Part shown: one piece after another, positions 57,049 to 64,000 of the stretch
How the letters are laid out: every line of letters begins with the position of its first letter
Position numbering within the stretch: position 1 is the first letter of the stretch
NCBI GenBank assembly: GCA_016699675.1
Contig: CP064985.1
Coordinates: 2,914,001-2,978,000 of the forward strand
Origin: Austwickia sp.
GTDB lineage: Bacteria; Actinomycetota; Actinomycetes; Actinomycetales; Dermatophilaceae
DNA length: 64,000 bases
Direction of reading: 5' to 3'
Made by a program: the position numbers and the translations under genes
Notes under the pieces: generated by a model
Databases searched by the model: none
What the model saw: the letters and a program-made list of their open reading frames with translations, nothing else
What the model was told of the DNA's origin: nothing

Positions 57049-60000
57049 GTGTACACGATCGTTGATCGCCAGCAATTCTCCGACACCACCTTCCTCTGGG
57101 ACGTCGAAGCGCCGGATGTGGCCACTTCCGCGCAGCCGGGGCACTTCGTGATGCTGCGCCTGCACGAGGGGTCGGAGCGCATCCCGCTGACCGTCGCCGA
57201 CTTCGACCGGGACCGAGGCACCATCACGCTGGTGATCCAGGCGCTGGGCAAGACGACCCAGGAGATGCGCGACCGCTACAAGAAGGGCGACATCTTCGCC
57301 GACTTCGTCGGGCCGCTCGGCCTGCCGCAGCACGTCGAGAAGGTCGGGCACGTCGTGCTCGTCGGCGGCGGTCTGGGCGTGGCGCCCGTCTACCCGCAGC
57401 TGCGCGCGTTCAAGGAGGCCGGCAACCGGACCACCGGCATCATCGGCTTCCGCAACCAGGACCTGGTGTTCTGGGAGGACAAGTTCCGCGAGTACTGCGA
57501 CGACCTCATCGTCTGCACCGACGACGGCAGCTACGGCCGGCCCGGGTTCGTCACGGACGCGCTCGCCGACGTCATCGAGAAGGAACACCCCGACCTGGTG
57601 GTGGCCATCGGCCCGATGCCGATGATGCGTGCCTGCGTCGAGACCACCCGCGCCTCGGGCACGAAGACGATGGTGTCGCTGAACTCGATCATGGTCGACG
57701 GCACCGGCATGTGCGGCTCGTGTCGCGTCACCGTCGACGGCAAGGTCATGTTCGCCTGCGTCGACGGCCCCGACTTCGACGGCCACAAGGTCGACTTCGG
57801 CGAGCTGATGACGCGGCAGTCCCGATTCCGTGGTCTGGAGGCCGAGGCCACCGAGTCCTACGGGCACATCTGCAACCTCGAGCAGGAGCTCTTCGTCGAG
57901 GGCAAGCGCGGCTACCGCACCGCGATGCAGGTCCCGCCGGAGCAGACCCCCATGCCGGAGGCGAACGCCGAGATCCGGGCCACGAACTTCCAGGAGGTGA
58001 ACCTCGGCTACGGCATGGCCGAGGCGTTCGCCGAGGCCGAGCGCTGCATCCAGTGCAAGAAGCCCAAGTGCATCGCCGGCTGCCCGGTGAACATCGACAT
58101 CCCGCGCTTCATCCGCCACGTCCTGGTCCGCGACCTCGACGGCGCGCTGGGCGTCATCAACGAGTCGAACCTGTTCCCCTCGATCTGCGGCCGCGTCTGC
58201 CCGCAGGAGAGCCAGTGCGAGGCGCAGTGCATCGTCCGCAACGAGAAGCGCGGGCGCGAGGCCGTCGGCATCGGCCGGCTGGAGCGGTTCGTCGGCGACA
58301 ACGCCGTACCGCGCCGCGCCACCCCGCCGCAGGTGTCCCGCTCCCTCGGCAAGGTCGGGATCATCGGCTCCGGGCCCTCGGGCCTGGCGACCGCCGCCGA
58401 CCTGGCCAAGGCCGGCGCCGACGTCACGGTCTACGAGGCGCTGCACGTCGTCGGCGGCGTGCTGCAATACGGCATCCCGAGCTTCCGCCTGCCGCGCAAC
58501 ATCATCGACCGCGAGGTCCAGGGGCTGCGCGACCTGGGCGTCAAGTTCGACACCAACAAGGTCGTCGGCAAGACGTTCACGATCGACCAGCTGATGAAGG
58601 ACCGCGGGTACGACGCCGTGTACGTCGCCACCGGCGCGGGCGCGCCGAGCTTCCTGGGGATCCCGGGCGAGCACGCCGGCCAGGTGCTCTCCGCCAACGA
58701 GTTCCTCACCCGCATCAACCTCATGGGCGGCAACAAGTTCCCCTACCTCGACACCCCGGTGGCGAAGTCCGAGTCGGTCATCGTCATCGGCGCCGGCAAC
58801 ACCGCCATGGACTGCCTGCGGGTCGCCAAGCGTGTCGGCGTACCGAAGGTGACCTGCGTCTACCGCCGCTCCGAGGCCGAGGCCCCGGCCCGCATCGAGG
58901 AGCTGCGGCACGCGAAGGAAGAGGGCATCGAGTTCCGCTTCCTGCACGCTCCCGTGGAGATCCGCCTCGACGACGCCGGCAACGTCACCGCGATGAAGAC
59001 CGAGGTCTGCGAGCTGGGCGAGCCCGACGAGCGCGGCCGGCGCAAGCCCGTGGGCACCGGCGTCTTCGAGGACATCGAGTGCGACACCGTCATCTACGCG
59101 CTCGGAACGAACGCCAACCCGATCATCGGTCAGTCCACCCCGGACCTCACGCTCAACAAGTGGGGCTACATCGTGGCCGAGCCCGACACCCAGGCCACCA
59201 ACAAGCCCGGCGTCTTCGCTGGTGGCGACATCGTCACCGGTGGCGCCACCGTCATCCTGGCGATGGGAGCCGGGCGGCGCGCGGCCAAGGCCATCGGCGC
59301 CTACCTGGCCTCGGGCGAGTCCACCGAAGACCGCACCTGGCCGATCACGTCCGAGATGGCGGACGCGTTCGAATCCCCCGTGATCGCGAAGGAGGAAGTG
59401 ATGCCCGAGCCGACCGCCGAATCCCTCTCCGAGATGCCCGCCACGTTGGGTGTCGATGCACCCGCGCCGCAGGACGAGGCGCCGTCCCCGGCGGCCACGG
59501 CCCCGGGCGACGCCCCCGCCCCGACCCCGGTCGACGAGGCGGCGGCCGAGAGCCACCTGCTGTGCCCGAAGTGCCACCAGCCGCTGGAGGGCGACGAGTC
59601 CTACATCTGCTGCGCCGGCCAGACGCTGACCTGGCGCTGCGACAGCTGCGGCAAGGTCTCGGAGGGCTTCGCGTTCCCGTACGGTCAGTGCCCGCTGTGC
59701 CAGGGCACGCTCGTGCGGGATGCGGGCGCCGGCCCGATCGACGAGGACAACGAGAAGGCCATGGAGGCCATCCGGACCGCCTTCGAGATCGAGCTGGGCG
59801 GCGGGGCCTACTACCGCAAGGCCGCGGAGGAGGCCGGCGAGCCGGTCCTGAAGGACCTGTTCGGGCGGATGTCGGAGATGGAGGACGAGCACCTCGAGAC
59901 GCTGCAGCGGCGCTACCACGCCGAGGTGCCTCCGGCGTCGCCCGACTTCGAGACCACCCGCGCCGCGATCTACGCCGGCCTCGACCACCGGCCGGAGGAC

Positions 60001-60198
60001 CCGGCGAACCTGCTGCGCGTCGCGATCGGCTTCGAGCAGCGCGCCGTCGACTTCTTCAGCAAGCACGTGGAGGAGTGCCCGGAGGGCTCGGTCGAGCGGG
60101 AGCTCTATGAGGAGCTCGCCGCCGAGGAGCGCGAGCACGTCGCGATGCTAACGACCGAGCTGGAGCGGTTCCAGTCGGGCAAGGCCGGCATTCTGTAG
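57049..60198 (+). CDS. Fused NfnA-NfnB-rubredoxin-rubrerythrin oxidoreductase
   Basis: One frame of 1049 residues. Residues 1-285 resemble the small subunit of NADH-dependent ferredoxin:NADP+ oxidoreductase: FAD site RIPLTVADFD, nucleotide loop VGGGLGVAPVYP, and [2Fe-2S] ligands D217, C222, C225, C237. Residues about 290-770 resemble NfnB/GltD: C333/C336/C341/C345 and C380/C384/C390/C394 for two [4Fe-4S] clusters (E387 nearby), FAD loop GIIGSGPSGLA, NADPH loop VIVIGAGNTAMD, and VFAGGDIVTGG. A Pro/Ala linker (771-835) leads to two Cys4 sites (C839/C842/C854/C855; C864/C867/C881/C884) and a rubrerythrin-type diiron four-helix domain with E913 (or E915), E945/H948, E996 and E1027/H1030. Inference: electrons pass from NAD(P)H (or ferredoxin) to the diiron site to reduce peroxide. 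GTG 57049 has GAGAGG upstream. Confidence 0.9.
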   Translation: MYTIVDRQQFSDTTFLWDVEAPDVATSAQPGHFVMLRLHEGSERIPLTVADFDRDRGTITLVIQALGKTTQEMRDRYKKGDIFADFVGPLGLPQHVEKVGHVVLVGGGLGVAPVYPQLRAFKEAGNRTTGIIGFRNQDLVFWEDKFREYCDDLIVCTDDGSYGRPGFVTDALADVIEKEHPDLVVAIGPMPMMRACVETTRASGTKTMVSLNSIMVDGTGMCGSCRVTVDGKVMFACVDGPDFDGHKVDFGELMTRQSRFRGLEAEATESYGHICNLEQELFVEGKRGYRTAMQVPPEQTPMPEANAEIRATNFQEVNLGYGMAEAFAEAERCIQCKKPKCIAGCPVNIDIPRFIRHVLVRDLDGALGVINESNLFPSICGRVCPQESQCEAQCIVRNEKRGREAVGIGRLERFVGDNAVPRRATPPQVSRSLGKVGIIGSGPSGLATAADLAKAGADVTVYEALHVVGGVLQYGIPSFRLPRNIIDREVQGLRDLGVKFDTNKVVGKTFTIDQLMKDRGYDAVYVATGAGAPSFLGIPGEHAGQVLSANEFLTRINLMGGNKFPYLDTPVAKSESVIVIGAGNTAMDCLRVAKRVGVPKVTCVYRRSEAEAPARIEELRHAKEEGIEFRFLHAPVEIRLDDAGNVTAMKTEVCELGEPDERGRRKPVGTGVFEDIECDTVIYALGTNANPIIGQSTPDLTLNKWGYIVAEPDTQATNKPGVFAGGDIVTGGATVILAMGAGRRAAKAIGAYLASGESTEDRTWPITSEMADAFESPVIAKEEVMPEPTAESLSEMPATLGVDAPAPQDEAPSPAATAPGDAPAPTPVDEAAAESHLLCPKCHQPLEGDESYICCAGQTLTWRCDSCGKVSEGFAFPYGQCPLCQGTLVRDAGAGPIDEDNEKAMEAIRTAFEIELGGGAYYRKAAEEAGEPVLKDLFGRMSEMEDEHLETLQRRYHAEVPPASPDFETTRAAIYAGLDHRPEDPANLLRVAIGFEQRAVDFFSKHVEECPEGSVERELYEELAAEEREHVAMLTTELERFQSGKAGIL

Positions 60199-60244
60199 CC
60201 GGGTCGCTGGGGGCCTGACTCGGCCCATGGCGTACGTCGGAGGT

Positions 60245-60274
60245 GGTGCCCCGGTCCTCAAGGGCCGGGGCACC
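60245..60274 (+). terminator. Terminator of the fusion gene
   Basis: A 13-bp stem (60245-60257 with 60262-60274, one T.G pair) has a TCAA loop and lies 46 bases after the stop. No T-tract follows. It is the only strong hairpin in the 200-base gap to the convergent amidotransferase gene. Confidence 0.6.
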
Positions 60275-60398
60275 GCTGCGTCTGCGGGCCCGCAGCGCAG
60301 GGCGCCCTCGCGTTCGGCGGTCCGGGAGCGGAACGGCGCCCCATGGACAACGCGTCTCACGCAGCACGCACCGGGTGCACAGCCCCGGGGTCTCGAGC

Positions 60399-61202
60399 TC
60401 AGCGGTGGTGGATGTGGCCGCGGTACGGCGTCGAGGGAGGCGGCGGCAGGGGGACCACCGCGCGACCGCCGGGACCGGGGCCTGGTCGCCGCGTGGCGGC
60501 GAAGAACCGTTCGGCGACGGGCCGCCAGGTCCGCGCCAGATGGGCCTCGCGGGCGGCCACCGCCGCGACGACCTCTTCCGTCGTGTCGACCTGCGGCGCC
60601 GGGGCCGAGCCGGTCTTGCGGCGCCATCCGGAGACGATGCCGGCATCCACCTCGGGATGGCCCTGGATGCCCCAGGCCTGCTCCGCGAACCGCAGGATCT
60701 GCACGTGCCCCTGATCGTCCCGGGCCAGCACAGTGGCCCCTCCGGGGGCCGTGGTGACGATGTCGGAGTTCCAGTGGAGCATGGCGGCGTGGCCGTCCAG
60801 CTCGCCGACGAGGGGGTCCTGGGCCGCCTCGGGGAGCATCCGGACCGCGAAGACACCGCGCCGGGGGCCCTCGGGGCGGACGGACACCCGGCCGCCGAGC
60901 GCGACCGCGGCGAGCTGGTGGCCGAGACACAGCCCCAGGAACGGCACGCTCTGGATGACCGACTGGATCACGAGGCTCTTCGCCGCGGTGAGCCAGGGAA
61001 ACCTCGCGTCGTCGTAGGCGCCCATGTCACCGCCCAGCAGGATGAGGCCGCCGTGTTCGCCGAGGGAGAAGGGCAGCGACTCGCCACGATGGCAGAGGCG
61101 GACATCGAGGGCGACCCCGGTGCGCTCCGCCCACGGGGCCAGCAGGCCGGGGGGACACCCGTCCTCGTGTTGAATCACGAGGACAGGACGGGGGCGGGGC
61201 AT
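60399..61202 (-). CDS. Class I glutamine amidotransferase domain protein (GMP synthase-like)
   Basis: It has 267 residues and a complete triad C92 (GLCLGHQL), H182 and E184 (GHPEVD). Such stand-alone proteins split glutamine or act on gamma-glutamyl compounds; no partner synthase is adjacent. The C-terminus is a Pro/Gly-rich tail. It is convergent with the Nfn-rubrerythrin fusion, so it is not in the same operon. Confidence 0.85.
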   Translation of the reverse strand: MPRPRPVLVIQHEDGCPPGLLAPWAERTGVALDVRLCHRGESLPFSLGEHGGLILLGGDMGAYDDARFPWLTAAKSLVIQSVIQSVPFLGLCLGHQLAAVALGGRVSVRPEGPRRGVFAVRMLPEAAQDPLVGELDGHAAMLHWNSDIVTTAPGGATVLARDDQGHVQILRFAEQAWGIQGHPEVDAGIVSGWRRKTGSAPAPQVDTTEEVVAAVAAREAHLARTWRPVAERFFAATRRPGPGPGGRAVVPLPPPPSTPYRGHIHHR

Positions 61203-61401
61203 AAAGGCACCCTAGGGACGGTGGCCGCACACGGGGGCCTGGAGATGGGCATGCCGGGACGAGCGGCGTTCAATACGAAGAAGGTTGTTAACACCCGTCG
61301 GGGCCGTGGACGGCGCAGTGCAGGATGCTTCCCTCAAGTGTCCAGGTTTGCTCCGGAAAACTCTTGCGATCCTGCGGGTGGGGTCGATAAGGACTGCGGA
61401 A

Positions 61402-61439
61402 CGTGGCGGGCGGCGGAGGAGGGGCCGCCGCCCGCCACG
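61402..61439. terminator. 15-bp perfect hairpin
   Basis: CGTGGCGGGCGGCGG pairs fully with CCGCCGCCCGCCACG around an 8-base loop. In the - direction it lies about 190 bases after the last transporter gene and could terminate that operon; in the + direction it would be the 5' arm of the candidate small RNA. Confidence 0.5.
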
Positions 61440-61468
61440 GACCATTGACTCGGCTGAGCCGGGTTGCC

Positions 61469-61500
61469 GGCCCGGGTCGCGTCGCGACGCCGGGCCTTTT
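61469..61500 (+). terminator. Intrinsic terminator without an obvious gene
   Basis: A 7-bp GC stem is extended by an inner 5-bp stem (GTCGC/GCGAC) and followed by TTTT, the clearest T-tract terminator in the window. It works only for + strand transcription, where the nearest annotated gene ends 1.27 kb upstream beyond its own hairpin. Confidence 0.65.
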
Positions 61501-61627
61501 CGTCGTTCCGGAGCAGGGCCGCGCGGCCGTCCCGGGGTCGTCTGCCATGCCCGGGGCATTCGGGCCGGTGGTAGGCCCATACGCCGGACCGCCGCGTGCG
61601 ACGCCGTATGCCGTACCGCCGCGCAGC

Positions 61628-62808
61628 TCAGCTGATCTCGCCCACTGACGCGGGCCCCAGCAGGGGGCCCCCACCGGGGGCGTCTTCCACCAGCGTGGGG
61701 TCGACGAGCTGGGCCTCGACCCGGTGCGGTTGCAGCGCGCCGGTGGCGATCTGCTCCGCGTAGTGGCAGGCCACCCGATGCCCGGGAGCCACGCCCTCGA
61801 TCGCGACCGCCCGAAGCTCCGGGCGCTCGGAGTCGCAGCGCTCCTGCTGCCGCCACGGGCACCGGGTGTGGAAGCGACAGCCGGCCGGCGGGTTGGCCGG
61901 GCTCGGGAGGTCGCCGGTCAGCAGGATCCGCTCGCGCCGGTCCTCCACGGTCGGATCGGGGACCGGCACCGCGGACATCAGCGCCCGCGTGTAGGGGTGC
62001 AGCGGGGCGGCGTAGAGGTCGTCGGCGTCGGCCTCCTCGACGAGGGCGCCCAGGTACATGACGCCGACCGTGTCGCTGATGTGCCGCACCACGGCGAGGT
62101 CGTGGGCCACCACGAGATAGGTGAGCCCGAACTCGCTCTGCAGGTCCTCCAGCAGGTTGATGACCTGGGCCTGGACCGACACGTCGAGCGCGCTGACGGG
62201 TTCGTCGGCCACGACGAGCTGCGGGTCCACGGCGAGGGCCCGGGCGATCCCGATGCGCTGGCGCTGGCCACCCGAGAACTCGTGCGGGTACTTCTTCAGC
62301 GCCGCCGCCGGGAGTCCGACCGCGGCCAGCAGCTCGCGCAGCCGCTTGCCGGCGGACTTGACGTCCTTGCCCAGGCCGTGCGCGCGCATGCCCTCGACCA
62401 GCAGTGATTCGACCGACTGCCGGGGGTCGAGGCTGGACAGGGGATCCTGGAAGACCATCTGCATGTCCTTGCGGCGGCAGCGCAGCTCCTCGCCCCGCAG
62501 GGAGGCGATGTCGACCCCGTCGAAGAGCACCGTGCCCTCCGTCAGGGGCTCCAGCCGCAACAGGGCCCGCCCGAACGTCGACTTGCCGCAGCCCGACTCC
62601 CCGACGAGGCCATAGGTCTCGCCGCGATGGATCCGCAGGTCCATGCCGTCCACGGCGTACACATAGCCCACCGTGCGATCCAGGATCACCCCCCGCTTGA
62701 TGGGGAAATGCACCTTGAGGCCGCGCACGTCGACCAGCACATCGCGGCCGTCGGCACCGTCGCGCGGGTCGCCGCCGGCGGGTGCGGCGGGCGCTGGTAC
62801 GGCGGTGC

Positions 62809-62812
<4 letters not shown>
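61628..62812 (-). CDS. Oligopeptide ABC transporter ATPase, OppF-like
   Basis: It has 394 residues. Walker A GESGCGKST, FSGGQRQRIGIARAL and VVADEPVSALDVS are intact, and the C-terminal oligopeptide-type domain has cysteines in CRFHTRCPW and ERCDSERPE. It energises peptide or nickel-type uptake with its partner. The ATG overlaps the OppD-like stop by 4 bases. The N-terminus has a Pro/Ala-rich lead. Confidence 0.9.
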
Positions 62813-63941
<1,129 letters not shown>

Positions 63942-63945
<4 letters not shown>

Positions 63946-64000
63946 CTCCGGCTCTTCGGGTCGAGGGCCTCGCGCAGGGACTCGCCCATGAGGGTGAACC
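63942..64000 (-). CDS. OppC/DppC-like permease, C-terminus only
   Basis: The gene enters from the right edge. The 59 bases encode FTLMGESLREALDPKSRR and a TGA (minus strand). This matches the usual end of OppC permeases (GDGLRDALDP type). The TGA overlaps the OppD-like GTG by 4 bases, so this is the same operon. Confidence 0.7.

Larger units (their letters stand above)
61400..61500 (+). ncRNA. Candidate small RNA of about 100 bases
   Basis: A weak promoter (TTGCGA 61364-61369, 18 bases, TAAGGA 61388-61393) leads to a hairpin (61402-61416 with 61425-61439, loop AGGAGGGG) and an intrinsic terminator, GGCCCGG-GTCGC/GCGAC-CCGGGCC (61469-61496) followed by TTTT. The purine-rich loop looks like a Shine-Dalgarno sequence. 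Transcription is inferred, not shown. Confidence 0.35.
61203..61627. other. 425-base gap with an orphan terminator
   Basis: Between the amidotransferase start and the end of the peptide transporter operon (both -). It has GTTAAC (about 61289-61294), a 15-bp perfect hairpin (61402-61439) and a second hairpin with TTTT on the + strand (61469-61500). No + strand gene precedes that terminator, which suggests a small RNA. On the - strand the 15-bp hairpin can end the transporter operon. Confidence 0.5.

Noticed and set aside
57049..57900. Dihydroorotate dehydrogenase electron-transfer subunit (PyrK)
   Set aside because: The N-terminal module resembles PyrK, but the Asp plus three Cys cluster pattern and the following NfnB-like module fit NfnA better; no pyrimidine genes are near.
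56824..60138. 1104-codon open frame on the minus strand
   Set aside because: It is the antisense shadow of the Nfn-rubrerythrin fusion, low in family-like motifs and created by GC-rich third positions.

Overview
The window is chromosomal DNA from a high-GC actinomycete, most likely Micrococcales. The signs are the very high G+C at third codon positions, many GTG starts, adenylate kinase of the short type without a LID domain, zinc-type S14 and L36, an lpqY-sugABC-like sugar importer, and several genes whose start codon lies 6-8 bases after a TANNNT -10 box (leaderless mRNAs). I cannot name the genus. No rRNA, tRNA, CRISPR array, transposase or integrase gene was seen.

Layout. 1-17521 is the classic S10 / spc / alpha ribosomal superoperon: rpsJ-rplC-rplD-rplW-rplB-rpsS-rplV-rpsC-rplP-rpmC-rpsQ, then rplN-rplX-rplE-rpsN-rpsH-rplF-rplR-rpsE-rpmD-rplO-secY-adk-map, then infA-rpmJ-rpsM-rpsK-rpsD-rpoA-rplQ, all intact and on the + strand, followed by truA. 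18548-27649 looks like an accessory insert between truA and rplM-rpsI-glmM. It holds a 12-unit pentanucleotide repeat, an isochorismatase-family gene and a GlxA-type regulator gene that both look frameshifted, a 1984-residue secreted pullulanase with two GH13 catalytic domains, and an ArsR-like regulator. 27650-30269 is rplM-rpsI-glmM. 30424-32824 (- strand) is a class I fumarase / beta-carbonic anhydrase operon. 33112-37574 is a four-gene importer resembling LpqY-SugABC. 37759-41159 has a DUF4245 protein, exonuclease VII (xseA, xseB) and ispH.

41194-50701 is a surface-polysaccharide region: a polymerase, two glycosyltransferases and an MFS exporter on the - strand, a DegT aminotransferase, initiating sugar phosphotransferase and flippase on the + strand, and a further glycosyltransferase coupled to rmuC. 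52054-54432 holds ychF, a YefM/YoeB-like toxin-antitoxin pair whose toxin has lost its catalytic C-terminus, and a sugar O-acetyltransferase. 54826-56767 has a secreted FG-GAP/VCBS-repeat protein and a dCMP-deaminase-like enzyme. 61628-64000 (- strand) is the end of an oligopeptide ABC transporter operon.

The most striking object is the 1049-residue gene at 57049-60198. It joins, in one reading frame, an NfnA-like flavin/[2Fe-2S] subunit, an NfnB/GltD-like flavin/[4Fe-4S] subunit, two rubredoxin-like Cys4 sites and a rubrerythrin-type diiron domain. It reads as a self-contained NAD(P)H-to-diiron peroxidase (or electron-bifurcating) machine. Also worth following are a possible orphan small RNA (about 61400-61500), a structured leader before the FG-GAP gene, a nested inverted repeat after rplQ, and indel-like lesions that occur only in accessory genes.
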